A stretch of 64,000 nucleotides of DNA from Polaribacter butkevichii (GCF_038024105.1 NZ_CP150661.1:2871001-2935000), one strand, 5' to 3'; positions 9,630 to 17,114 are shown, counted from the first letter of the stretch. Translations and numbers: made by a program. Notes: generated by a model from the letters alone, not told the origin.

Positions 9630-12065
9630 TTAAAACTTTAAAGTAGCCCCAATTAAGAAGTTTCTAGTGGCTTGTGGGTAATAACCTGCACCATCTAAAG
9701 TTGTAATTTCGATTGGATCAGACCAAGTATCATCATAGGTGTAATAATAACCTCTGTCTACGTATTCTGTGTTAAAAACATTATTTATTAATGCAGAAAA
9801 CACAATAGATTTAAAAATCTTGTTTGGGTTTATTTCATAAACAATATTTAAGTCAGAAGTAAAATAATCGTTTAAAACATCATTGTCAGAAATTTTACTA
9901 CTAAAATTACTCATAAATTGTTTACCAACATATTTCGATAAAAATGAAATCTGTAAGTTCTCTATAGGTTTGTATATAAACATGTTTCCTGCAACAATTT
10001 CCGGAGAAAAAGATAAGTCTGTGTTTCCTAAGCTTTCTGGTGTATCAACGCCGTCTCTTGTTATAAAAAAGTCTTTGTTTTTGTTAGAACTAAATGTAGC
10101 ATTTGGTTTTATAGAAAACTGATCACTTATAGTAATGTCTGCATCAATTTCTAAACCTAAACGATAACTGTTACCAGAAGTTGCTCTTACTGGCGCACCA
10201 ACATCATCTAAAGCACCTGTTAAAACCAACTGATTTTTATAATCCATATAATAGATGTTGGTATTTAATTTAACGCTTTCCTTTTTTAAACGCCATCCAA
10301 ATTCTAAATCATTTAAAGTTTCGTGTGTGGTAACTCCGCCTTCAAAATCGTTTCTATTAGGCTCTCTATTTGCTACCGCAAAAGAAGTATATAAGTTATT
10401 ATCGTCATTAATCTTATAAGTTAATCCAACCTTTGGGTTAAAGAAATTAAAATTAGCATCAACATCAATATTTTTTCTTTTAGAAGTAATTCCTTTTGTT
10501 TGGTAACCAACAAAACGTCCTTGTAAATCTGCATAACCAGACAATTTCTCACTAATATCAAAAGTAGCTTTTGCAAAGATTGAAAAGTCTGTTTTCTTTG
10601 CATCAGAAAAATAATAACGATCTCTAATGTTTGCTGTATTAGAAAATGATTTTGCCCAAATAACTTCACCAAAATGATTTCCAGAATAGTTGGAATACGA
10701 AATTCCAGAAATTAAATTTAGTTTATCAGTTTTGTAATTGGTATTAAAATTTACTACGTAAAAATCATTTTGTAACCAACGTCTTACAATGGCATCAGTA
10801 ATAGGAATCATTGTTGTAGTTCCATCTTGATTGTATTGGGTATCAAAATCTGTACTTTCTAAAATTCCATTATAATTATCAAAATCAGCAACACCATCTT
10901 CATCCGGATCACTAAATACTTCTGTCTCAGCTTTAAATTGCTCGAAAAAACCAGCACCTTTTGTGTAGTTTAAACCTAAGGTTGTAGACCAATTTTCATT
11001 CAATTTTTCATTCCAATGTAATTGATAATGGTTTTGGTCGTAATCATCTACTTCATTCTCGTACGTATACGGGTTCTGTCTTCTATCTTCCTTTAATTGA
11101 TCTGCTGTTAAACCTTCCCAAGCTTGGTAGGTAACTTCTTTACCACCAAAAGTAATCGCTTTTATCAACGTGTTTTCATCCGTATAACTTGCTTGTAAGT
11201 AGTAAGATTTTAAATTGGCAGAAGCTCTATCTACATAACCATCAGAATTAATGTTAGACAAACGTCCTGCAACTTCAAAATGCTCATTAATCTTACCAGT
11301 ACTAAATTTTACAGTATGTTTTCTAGTTCCGTAAGAACCAAAAGAGTTCGATATTTCTGCAGAAGCCTCTTCAGAAACCGCATCTGTTAAAATATTTAAA
11401 CTCGCACCAAAAGCACCAGAACCATTTGTTGATGTACCAACACCACGTTGTAATTGTAAATTCTGAGTAGAAGAAGCAAAATCGCTTAAATTTACCCAAA
11501 AAGAACCATGACTTTCGGCATCGTTATACGGAATTCCGTTTACCGTAACATTAATTCGCTCTCCGTTAGAACCACGCACGCTCATGTAGGTGTAACCAAC
11601 ACCTGCACCTGCATCACTAGAAGAAACCACAGACGGCATATAGTTTAGTAGAATAGGAATATCTTGACCTAAATTACGTTTTGCAATTTCTTTTTTAGAA
11701 AGGTTAGAGAACGTAACAGGTACATCTGCATTTACTCTTACTGCAGAAACCAAAACTTCTTCTAAAACAGTAGCATTTGGTACTAAAGAAAACGCAATTG
11801 TATCATTTTTGGTTAAAGAAACTGTTTTAGAAACAGTTTTATAACCTATAAAAGAAACCTGAATGGTATAATCTCCTTTAAGAAGACTTACACTAAACTT
11901 TCCATCAAAATCTGTTGAGGTTCCTTTTTTAGTTTCTTTTACTAAAATAGTTGCTCCTGGTAAAGAATCATTGTTTTCATCTACTACTTTTCCGTTAAGA
12001 GTAAATGTCTGGGCGTTTACAAGAATGCTTGTAAACAAGAATAAAAAAAAAGTAATTTTTTTCAT
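9630..12065 (-). CDS. TonB-dependent receptor under TPP riboswitch control, probably for thiamine
   Basis: An 811-residue outer-membrane receptor. A signal peptide (ending near LVNAQT) is followed by a carboxypeptidase-regulatory-like domain (about 22-105), a plug domain (about 115-220, containing SVRGSNGERINVTVNGIPYND) and a long beta-barrel ending in LIGATLKF with terminal Phe. It imports a ligand using TonB energy. A TPP riboswitch in its leader (12212-12362) implies that expression falls when thiamine pyrophosphate is plentiful, so the likely ligand is thiamine or a precursor. This matches the known thiamine-regulated receptors of Bacteroidetes. No thiamine enzyme sits beside it; the nearest transport genes are pnuC and a kinase beyond the insertion sequence. 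Confidence 0.88.
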   Translation of the reverse strand: MKKITFFLFLFTSILVNAQTFTLNGKVVDENNDSLPGATILVKETKKGTSTDFDGKFSVSLLKGDYTIQVSFIGYKTVSKTVSLTKNDTIAFSLVPNATVLEEVLVSAVRVNADVPVTFSNLSKKEIAKRNLGQDIPILLNYMPSVVSSSDAGAGVGYTYMSVRGSNGERINVTVNGIPYNDAESHGSFWVNLSDFASSTQNLQLQRGVGTSTNGSGAFGASLNILTDAVSEEASAEISNSFGSYGTRKHTVKFSTGKINEHFEVAGRLSNINSDGYVDRASANLKSYYLQASYTDENTLIKAITFGGKEVTYQAWEGLTADQLKEDRRQNPYTYENEVDDYDQNHYQLHWNEKLNENWSTTLGLNYTKGAGFFEQFKAETEVFSDPDEDGVADFDNYNGILESTDFDTQYNQDGTTTMIPITDAIVRRWLQNDFYVVNFNTNYKTDKLNLISGISYSNYSGNHFGEVIWAKSFSNTANIRDRYYFSDAKKTDFSIFAKATFDISEKLSGYADLQGRFVGYQTKGITSKRKNIDVDANFNFFNPKVGLTYKINDDNNLYTSFAVANREPNRNDFEGGVTTHETLNDLEFGWRLKKESVKLNTNIYYMDYKNQLVLTGALDDVGAPVRATSGNSYRLGLEIDADITISDQFSIKPNATFSSNKNKDFFITRDGVDTPESLGNTDLSFSPEIVAGNMFIYKPIENLQISFLSKYVGKQFMSNFSSKISDNDVLNDYFTSDLNIVYEINPNKIFKSIVFSALINNVFNTEYVDRGYYYTYDDTWSDPIEITTLDGAGYYPQATRNFLIGATLKF

Positions 12066-12133
12066 TTTAAAAATTTTAAAACGAATAAAAAGAGGTAATT
12101 ATTCTTGTGATTTATGTTGAATAATTAATTACT

Positions 12134-12209
12134 GTCATTACGAGGAGTTTACAATGTGGTAATCTCTTCAATAAGAAAGATTGCTTCAGAAAAAAATCTT
12201 CGCAATGAC
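12134..12209. repeat. dispersed palindromic intergenic repeat, GTCATT...AATGAC type
   Basis: Begins GTCATTACGAGG and ends TCTTCGCAATGAC, so the ends are inverted. Internal AATCTC and GATTGCTTC blocks are shared with the copies at 12610 and 40743. It sits just downstream of the TPP riboswitch aptamer, inside the leader of the TonB receptor transcript. Confidence 0.7.
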
Positions 12210-12211
12210 AT

Positions 12212-12362
12212 TTGATATTTCCTAAACAGCATTACCTGTTCTAGGTTCAATGGGTATGATCTCAGCTTTAATAAATTCAAAGTTTTAGATTTAAAGTTCA
12301 AAATTACTGTGAACTGAAAACTGCTACTGGTAACTTATTTTAGCACCCCTTTATGAGAACGG
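12212..12362 (-). promoter_or_regulatory. TPP riboswitch (THI element)
   Basis: Read on the minus strand, the conserved parts appear in order: AAAGGGGTGCT (from about 12352), CTGAGAT (about 12266-12260), ATACCC, TGAACCT, then CAGGTAATGCTG and TTAGGA (about 12238-12221). These are the universal THI-box elements that bind the pyrimidine and pyrophosphate of TPP. Between GGGGTGC and CTGAGAT lies an unusually long variable arm of about 75 bases that contains a genomic repeat. The aptamer lies about 150 bases upstream of the receptor ATG. A translational or transcriptional expression platform is not resolved. Confidence 0.88.
12312..12329. repeat. 18-bp repeat inside the riboswitch variable arm
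   Basis: AACTGAAAACTGCTACTG here is identical to 35761-35778, where it forms one arm of a hairpin. Here it lies in the variable P3 arm of the TPP riboswitch, where extra sequence is tolerated. Confidence 0.65.
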
Positions 12363-12433
12363 CGCAAAATTAAGTCAGTTTTTTGACATAGAGAATAACA
12401 AAAGCACTTTTTTTAGAAGCTATTTCCTGCTTT

Positions 12434-12600
12434 CACTACTCGCTTTTTTTACAGTCTGTTCTCGATACAAATTTTTCATTCTTCAAAATTCACTCGAACT
12501 GTCAGTAAAAAAGAGCTCAAACAGATAGCCTGTCTTGAGCATTGTCGAAAGGTTCAATCAGGGCTAAGCCTGTTTGTTAGCTTTTGGTTTTAGGTAGATT
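12434..12600. repeat. composite intergenic repeat (second dispersed family)
   Basis: CACTACTCGCTTTTTTTA (12434-12451) and AAAAAGAGCTCAAACAG (about 12508-12524) recur as a shorter pair at 19873-19916. Between them, TGTTCTCGATA and CACTCGAACTG match a second site at about 17052-17101. No coding frame crosses the block. It looks like layered relics of non-coding repeats. Confidence 0.55.
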
Positions 12601-12609
12601 TTAATTTCT

Positions 12610-12733
12610 GTCATTGCGAAGTTTACTTTTTTGTAAACTGTGGCAATCTCATTCTTATACCAAACGAATTTAATCGGTTATTTTGATGCTTATTTGGTAT
12701 TATAAAAAGATTGCTTCGTACCTCGCAATAACG
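12610..12733. repeat. dispersed palindromic intergenic repeat, GTCATT...AATGAC type
   Basis: Begins GTCATTGCGAAG and ends CCTCGCAATAACG, with internal GTAAACTGTGGCAATCTC and AGATTGCTTCG. Its centre is longer than in the 12134 copy and contains a second hairpin, ATACCAAA...TTTGGTAT. Confidence 0.65.
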
Positions 12734-12758
12734 CATTTTAAAAAGTAATAATACATAT

Positions 12759-12798
12759 GTCATTCCGAATGAGTCGTTTGACGATTGAGGAATCTTAA
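12759..12798. repeat. dispersed repeat, CATTCCGAATGAG...GATTGAGGAATCT type
   Basis: GTCATTCCGAATGAG followed by CGATTGAGGAATCTTA, related to copies at 19675, 19796, 20011 and 28720. It lies just downstream of the severed 3' end of arfB. Confidence 0.6.
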
Positions 12799-12815
12799 GT
12801 TAAAAAATGGAATTT

Positions 12816-12954
12816 TTAATCTAAACCAGGTTTCTTTCTCAATGTTTTTTTAACCGAATTTCTTTTTTTCTTTTCGGCATTTTTTCGAACAGAAGATTTG
12901 CTCGGTTTTGTAGGTCTTCTTTTTTTCGGACGAATTAAATTTACCCGTAATAAT
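12816..12954 (-). pseudogene. arfB: arfB, severed 3' fragment (basic C-terminal tail)
   Basis: On the minus strand this frame encodes VNLIRPKKRRPTKP and a Lys/Arg-rich tail ending KKPGLD, the C-terminal extension of ArfB, which in E. coli enters the mRNA channel of stalled ribosomes. If the insertion sequence and one copy of the 8-bp duplication are removed, codons join in frame (...ELLR then VNLIRP...) into a protein of 134 residues, a normal ArfB length. The fragment has no start codon of its own and is presumably untranslated. Confidence 0.88.
12947..12954. repeat. target site duplication, left copy
   Basis: GTAATAAT directly abuts the left terminal inverted repeat and is repeated at 14381-14388. 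Eight base pairs is the usual duplication size for ISL3-type elements. Confidence 0.9.
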
Positions 12955-13021
12955 GGATCAACACAAAAAGTTGTGGAGTAAATTAAAAAGCATGAACTTT
13001 GCTTTCTAATAAACCTCTATT

Positions 13022-13372
13022 TTGGATACTTCAATTGAACTAACAAAACTATTATTACCAGAAATTCTTGTTGACTATTTTAAACTAACGAAACACGAAG
13101 TTAAAAATGGAGAACTTCATTTCCATTTCACAGAATTAAATACAATTCCAGAAGAATTTAAAGCACTTAAATTAAGTTCTAAAGGTTTCTTTCCTGAAGC
13201 TACTATTCAAGATTTCCCAATTCGAGGTAAAAACGTTTTTCTACACGTTATTAGACGACGTTGGGTTGAAGAAAATTCTAAAAAAGTAGTTACTAGAGAT
13301 TGGCAATTAGTAGCAAAAGGTACTAGAATAACTAGTGAATTTGCTGCTTTTTTAAAAGATATCAGTCAGTAA
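13022..13372 (+). CDS. ISAon1 family transposase, N-terminal ORF
   Basis: A 116-residue protein starting at a TTG (position 13022) with the features of the N-terminal part of ISAon1-type transposases, the segment that in ISL3 relatives precedes the DNA-binding and DDE parts. It ends in LKDISQ and overlaps the open frame of the second ORF by 17 bases. The shift from this frame to the next is +1 (or -2) and would occur near TTTTTTTAAAAG (13349-13358), a homopolymeric stretch suited to slippage. In related elements these two parts are commonly found as separate frames, so this is not taken as decay. Confidence 0.85.
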   Translation: MDTSIELTKLLLPEILVDYFKLTKHEVKNGELHFHFTELNTIPEEFKALKLSSKGFFPEATIQDFPIRGKNVFLHVIRRRWVEENSKKVVTRDWQLVAKGTRITSEFAAFLKDISQ

Positions 13373-14348
13373 TAACGCTACTAGCACTACTACTGTAGCT
13401 AATTTCTACGGCGTAAACCCTAGAAGTTTACAAAGACAGTATAAAGATTATTTAAGTGATTTTAAAGCTTGGGATCAACAGAAGCACGCAACAGACTGGT
13501 TATTGTTTGCAAAGAATTTTGGGACTCACTTATCACTTGATGAAACTGCCTTTTCTAACGGTGATTTATATACCATAATAACAAATAAATTAGCTAAAGG
13601 AAAGAAAGGCGCAATAGTAGCCATGATCAAAGGAACTAAAGCTGAAGTTGTCATAAAAATACTTCATAAAATTCCTTTAAAACATAGGAAGAAAGTTATG
13701 GAAGTAACCTTAGATATGGCGGGAAATATGGGGCTTATAGTCAAGAAATCCTTTCCAAACGCTGCCTTAGTAATAGATCGTTTTCATGTGCAAAAATTAG
13801 CATTAGATGCACTGCAAGAAATAAGAATTAAACATCGATGGGAAGCGATTGATACTGAGAATGATGCCATTGAAAACGCCAGAAGTAAATCTTTAAAATA
13901 CACCCCAAAACTATTACCTAATGGAGATACACTTAAACAACTATTAGCTAGAAGCAGATATCTATTATATAAGTCCAGCAGTAAATGGACTAAAAATCAA
14001 GCCATAAGAGCAGAAATACTGTTTGAAAAATATCCTGATATAGAGAAAGCATACAAGTTATGCCAAAATCTATCTTGGATATTCAATAACACTACAGATA
14101 AAACATCAGCACTTATAAGACTTGCTAAATGGGATGAAAAAGTAAGACAAGCACAGTTTAAAAGCTTCAACACGATAGCTAGAACGATGTCCATACATTA
14201 TAAAAATATCTTAAACTATTTTGATAACCGAAGTACTAATGCTTCTGCGGAATCATTCAATGCTAAAATTAAAGCCTTTAGAACTCAGTTTAGAGGCGTC
14301 AGAAATGTCGATTTTTTCTTATATAGACTTACTACTATTTTTGCCTAA
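13356..14348 (+). CDS. ISAon1 family transposase, catalytic ORF (DDE_Tnp_ISL3)
   Basis: The frame is open from 13356. The first conventional start is a TTG at 13503 (281 residues), but the stretch before it encodes VANFYGVNPRSLQRQY, a likely helix-turn-helix that belongs to the protein, so translation probably enters by frameshift from the N-terminal ORF. Catalytic candidates are the Asp of LSLDETAF, the Asp of VIDRFHV and the Glu of NASAESFNAKIK; FRGVRN near the end is typical of ISL3 transposases. It appears intact. The product cuts and joins the ends of the element. Confidence 0.88.
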   Translation, partial: KISVSNNATSTTTVANFYGVNPRSLQRQYKDYLSDFKAWDQQKHATDWLLFAKNFGTHLSLDETAFSNGDLYTIITNKLAKGKKGAIVAMIKGTKAEVVIKILHKIPLKHRKKVMEVTLDMAGNMGLIVKKSFPNAALVIDRFHVQKLALDALQEIRIKHRWEAIDTENDAIENARSKSLKYTPKLLPNGDTLKQLLARSRYLLYKSSSKWTKNQAIRAEILFEKYPDIEKAYKLCQNLSWIFNNTTDKTSALIRLAKWDEKVRQAQFKSFNTIARTMSIHYKNILNYFDNRSTNASAESFNAKIKAFRTQFRGVRNVDFFLYRLTTIFA

Positions 14349-14380
14349 TCCTAAAATCCCACAACTTTTTGACTTGATCC

Positions 14381-14388
14381 GTAATAAT
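14381..14388. repeat. target site duplication, right copy
   Basis: GTAATAAT directly abuts the right terminal inverted repeat, identical to 12947-12954. Confidence 0.9.
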
Positions 14389-14654
14389 TCTAAAAAACGT
14401 TTAATAGCTACTTCTTTATTTCTGTGCTGAGAGCGAGATTCATCACAAAATAAAATTAAGGTGTTTTCTTTAGTAAGTTTATTTGAAAGCTTTGTTTTTA
14501 AAAGTGTTTTTTCGTTATCAGAAAGAGAAAGAGAATTTTCTAAATCGAAAGTTAACTCAATCTTAGAAGACACTTTATTTACATGCTGCCCACCAGCACC
14601 AGAACTTCTAATGCCTTTAAAACTGAGTTCTTTTAAGATGTTTTCTTTGTTCAT
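14381..14654 (-). pseudogene. arfB: arfB, 5' fragment carrying the GGQ domain, disrupted by the IS
   Basis: Encodes the N-terminal ~91 residues of the alternative ribosome-rescue factor ArfB (YaeJ), a peptidyl-tRNA hydrolase with release-factor fold; GAGGQHVNK is the catalytic GGQ motif. Native sequence ends at ELLR. Beyond it the frame reads on into the insertion sequence for about 20 foreign residues and stops at 14319, giving a 111-residue product without the basic tail. The tail is known to be needed for ribosome rescue in the E. coli protein, so function is probably lost. ATG start at 14654. Confidence 0.9.
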
Positions 14655-14720
14655 TTGTTCTAAAAATAAAGGCTATAAAAAGTAAAATAGTAGCGTTTTT
14701 AGATAAATATTCGATAGTTT

Positions 14721-14783
14721 TATCACTTATCACTTATCACTTATCACTTATCACTTATCACTTATCACTTATCACTTATCACT
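14721..14783. repeat. heptanucleotide tandem repeat, nine copies of TATCACT
   Basis: Nine perfect copies of TATCACT (63 bp) lie between the kinase stop and the arfB start on the minus strand. There is no unique spacer, so this is not a CRISPR. Perfect short tandem repeats are prone to copy-number change; seven is not a multiple of three, but the array is non-coding. Confidence 0.9.
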
Positions 14784-14796
14784 GTTCTCTACTATT

Positions 14797-15456
14797 TCAA
14801 TACTCAAACGGAGTGCCAAAATCACCCGTATTTTGATGTAGAAAGTGCATGTCTACATCTTGTAAAGAATCAGAAAAAGAATGTAAATTTTCTTTATCAG
14901 CAATTATTTTATCTATAGCTGCTGTAGCATTTTTTAAACGCGTTTCTTTATCGCCTTTTAATAAAATATAAGGTCTGTTATGGTCTATTAAAGATTTTTC
15001 AAAAGCATTAAACATTTCTAAACGTAGCTCTGGTCTGTCTCGTAAATCATCTTCTTCCCAAGGCGTATCTATATATGTTAACAAATACAAGTCGTATGTG
15101 TTTTCATCTGCCGCTTCGTCTAGTCTTTCATCTACAAAACCACCGTAAAACTCTTCGGAATATACTTTGGTTTCTAATAAATCGGTATCACAAATTAAAA
15201 TTTTATCAGCCTTTTTAGCCAACGTATTTTCTAACTTCATTTGCCCGATTGCAATAGGTAATAAATCATCTTTTTCGCAAGTTTTACGCTCGTTGTTCCA
15301 TTTTTCTTGTAAATATTCGCGTGCAAATTCTGGCGCCCAAACCGTATTATAATAACGTGCTAAATGACGAGAAAGTGTTGTTTTACCAGAAGATTCAGGT
15401 CCGAATAAAACAACTTTTACGATGTTAATTGGGTCTTGTTTAAGTTCCTTTTCCAT
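14797..15456 (-). CDS. NadR-like P-loop kinase (ribosylnicotinamide kinase type)
   Basis: A 219-residue AAA_28/NadR-type ATPase. The P-loop is GPESSGKTT with Lys25; LICDTDLLETKVY and RDRPELR fit the Walker B and lid region of the nicotinamide riboside kinase domain of NadR. It lacks the DNA-binding and adenylyltransferase parts of enterobacterial NadR. Its start overlaps the 3' end of pnuC by 40 bases, so the two are translationally coupled: the transporter brings in a vitamin nucleoside and the kinase would trap it by phosphorylation. Nicotinamide riboside is the simplest substrate; thiamine cannot be excluded given the nearby TPP riboswitch. Confidence 0.82.
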   Translation of the reverse strand: MEKELKQDPINIVKVVLFGPESSGKTTLSRHLARYYNTVWAPEFAREYLQEKWNNERKTCEKDDLLPIAIGQMKLENTLAKKADKILICDTDLLETKVYSEEFYGGFVDERLDEAADENTYDLYLLTYIDTPWEEDDLRDRPELRLEMFNAFEKSLIDHNRPYILLKGDKETRLKNATAAIDKIIADKENLHSFSDSLQDVDMHFLHQNTGDFGTPFEY

Positions 15457-16049
15457 GCTAAATAACCAAATATTGCTATAAAAGTAAATATTAAATACTG
15501 AAAACTAGTAAAAGTAAACCCTTTATAGAAATAAAGGGGAGCAGAAATGATGTCTCCAATAATCCAATACACCCAGTTTTCTATTTTTCGTTTTGCCATT
15601 AACCACATACCTACAAAGAAAATTGCGGTTGTAAGGGTGTCTACATAGGCAGTCCAACTTGTCCATTTTTCAAAATAAGTATACACTGCATACACAAAAA
15701 TAAGTGTTGCTATAAAAATAACAATACTCAGTTTTTTTTCCTTTAATGTTGTTCTGCTTATTGGCGTTTCATGCTCTCCATCACTTTTATACGTCCAAAT
15801 ATACCAACCATAAACACTCATTATAAAGTAGTAAGCGTTTATCATCATATCACCTAAAAGTTCCCATTTATAAAGAAGATATACAAAAATTAGAGTACTA
15901 ATCATTCCTGTAGGAAACACCCAAATTTTATTCTGTTTAGAATACCAAACCGATAAAAAGCCAAAGATTACCGCAATAATTTCTAAAACAATATCTGTGG
16001 TTTCATACGTTTTGTATTGTCCAAAAAGGAAATCGATAATTTCTGACAT
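15417..16049 (-). CDS. pnuC: PnuC family vitamin transporter
   Basis: A 210-residue inner-membrane protein with about seven hydrophobic segments and the PnuC-type central motif NAYYFIMSVYGWYIW. PnuC proteins take up nicotinamide riboside by facilitated diffusion, driven by intracellular phosphorylation, and the gene overlaps a NadR-like kinase that would supply it. In Bacteroidetes related proteins (PnuT) instead carry thiamine and sit in TPP-riboswitch operons. Here the riboswitch controls a receptor 3.7 kb further on and not this gene directly, so the nicotinamide riboside reading is preferred. Confidence 0.85.
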   Translation of the reverse strand: MSEIIDFLFGQYKTYETTDIVLEIIAVIFGFLSVWYSKQNKIWVFPTGMISTLIFVYLLYKWELLGDMMINAYYFIMSVYGWYIWTYKSDGEHETPISRTTLKEKKLSIVIFIATLIFVYAVYTYFEKWTSWTAYVDTLTTAIFFVGMWLMAKRKIENWVYWIIGDIISAPLYFYKGFTFTSFQYLIFTFIAIFGYLAWKRNLNKTQLTS

Positions 16050-16148
16050 TTAATTTTATTTGAAGTTGTAAATGTAATCTTTTCAGTTTTTATTAGTAAA
16101 GACAAAAGTATAATTCATTTATAACTATTTAAAAAACACACAACTACT

Positions 16149-16237
16149 GTCATTTCGACCTTTTGGGAGAAATCACATAAGGCTTGGTTGGTGTTGTGTT
16201 ATCACTGTTATGAGATTTCTCCTCGCTTCGCAATGAC
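16149..16237. repeat. dispersed palindromic intergenic repeat, GTCATT...AATGAC type
   Basis: Begins GTCATTTCGACC and ends CTCGCTTCGCAATGAC, with GAGAAATCACAT facing TGAGATTTCTC. It lies between the GGGP synthase stop and the pnuC start region. Confidence 0.65.
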
Positions 16238-16263
16238 AAACTGTGGAGAAATATTATAGCGTA

Positions 16264-16986
16264 TTATTTTTTAAGTTGATTAAAAAAAGCTTCATCATTT
16301 TCGAAAGCAGTTCCAATAACCACTAGGTCTGCGCCAGCATTAAAAGCATTTTCTAATTGTTTTTTACTTCTAATTCCGCCACCAACAATTAAAGGAATCG
16401 ATAAGTTATTTTTTACAACAGTGATAATATTTGTGGCCACAGGCACTTTGGCGCCGGAACCGGCTTCTAAATAAATCAATTTTTTGCCAGAAAACTCGCC
16501 AGCTAAAGCCGTGTTTAAAATCAGTTCTGTATTTTCTTGTGCAATTGGTTTTGTGTTGCTTACTTTTTGAGTAGCCGTTTCTTTTTGTCCGTCAATTAAA
16601 ATATACCCCGTAGAAATAATTTCTAAATTAGAATCCTTTAAAAAAGGAATACTTTTTATCTGTTGTTCTATCAAATATTCCGGATTTCTACCAGAAAGCA
16701 AACTTAGAAATAGAATTCCGTCTGCTTGTTGTGTAATTTGTTTTACATCACCAGGAAAAAGAACAACAGGCAATTGAGTTTCTTTTTTAATAGCAGCAAC
16801 CACATTTTCGGTTAGGTTATTTATATCTGTACTGCCACCAACAAAAATATGTGTAGCAATAGATTGATGCACTTTTTCAAAAAAAGCAGTAATGTTGTTT
16901 AAGTCGATTTTTTCAGGATCTATTAAAACAGCCAATAATTTTTTGCCCTCTTTTTTTGCTAATAAAATGTTTTGATAAATATTCAC
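16264..16986 (-). CDS. geranylgeranylglyceryl/heptaprenylglyceryl phosphate synthase (PcrB-like)
   Basis: A TIM-barrel prenyltransferase that joins a polyprenyl diphosphate to glycerol-1-phosphate. Motifs seen are LAVLIDPEK near the start, HIFVGGSTD, ISTGYILIDG, LIYLEAGSGAKVPV and the phosphate-binding LIVGGGIRS and GADLVVIG. The frame extends to an ATG at 17028, but its first codons lie in a palindrome; the GTG at 16986 (NIYQNILLAKKEGKK) gives the length expected of bacterial homologues, about 240 residues, and an ATG at 17013 is a second choice. Bacteroidetes have such enzymes, though their lipid product is not well defined. The phosphopantetheinyl transferase gene lies nearby on the same strand. 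Confidence 0.85.
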   Translation of the reverse strand: MNIYQNILLAKKEGKKLLAVLIDPEKIDLNNITAFFEKVHQSIATHIFVGGSTDINNLTENVVAAIKKETQLPVVLFPGDVKQITQQADGILFLSLLSGRNPEYLIEQQIKSIPFLKDSNLEIISTGYILIDGQKETATQKVSNTKPIAQENTELILNTALAGEFSGKKLIYLEAGSGAKVPVATNIITVVKNNLSIPLIVGGGIRSKKQLENAFNAGADLVVIGTAFENDEAFFNQLKK

Positions 16987-17013
16987 AACTGCGAAAATAC
17001 GAATTTTTGTCAT

Positions 17014-17040
17014 CCTGCAAGGTTTCAAAAACCTTGTAGG
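17014..17040. repeat. palindrome overlapping the possible 5' end of the GGGP synthase gene
   Basis: CCTGCAAGGTTT-ca-AAAACCTTGTAGG is a strong hairpin followed on the plus strand by TTTTT. It argues against the upstream ATG at 17028 as the synthase start. Next to it, TGTTCTCGATA...CACTCGAACTG (about 17052-17101) matches the repeat at 12459-12501. Confidence 0.6.
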
Positions 17041-17114
17041 TTTTTATTTTTGATGTGTTCTCGATATAATTTAGATAAAAAAATCAAAATCACTCGAACT
17101 GATATTACGTTTTC

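Larger units (their letters stand above)
12955..14380 (+). mobile_element. complete ISAon1/ISL3-type insertion sequence, 1426 bp
   Basis: Left end GGATCAAcacAAAAAGTTGTGG and right end, reverse complemented, GGATCAAgtcAAAAAGTTGTGG form imperfect terminal inverted repeats. GTAATAAT flanks both ends as a direct repeat. Inside are two overlapping transposase frames (13022-13372 and 13356-14348). The element sits inside arfB. Clean ends, exact target duplication and a still-joinable host frame suggest a recent insertion, possibly still mobile if the frame change between the two ORFs is programmed. Confidence 0.92.

Noticed and set aside
10421..10672. Second frame inside the TonB receptor gene as a possible frameshift
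   Set aside because: The receptor frame is continuous over 811 codons; the second frame is a shadow on the same strand.
13997..14194. Antisense frame inside the transposase
   Set aside because: It lies wholly within the conserved catalytic ORF and shows no own signals.
14221..14430. Plus-strand frame crossing the right IS end
   Set aside because: It spans the IS boundary and reads the antisense of arfB; an accidental frame.
14721..14783. Possible CRISPR array
   Set aside because: The repeat unit is only 7 bp and copies abut with no spacers; no cas genes are nearby.
16987..17028. Longer N-terminus for the GGGP synthase (start at 17028)
   Set aside because: The first codons lie in a palindromic repeat and are absent from the expected start of the family; GTG at 16986 or ATG at 17013 fits better.
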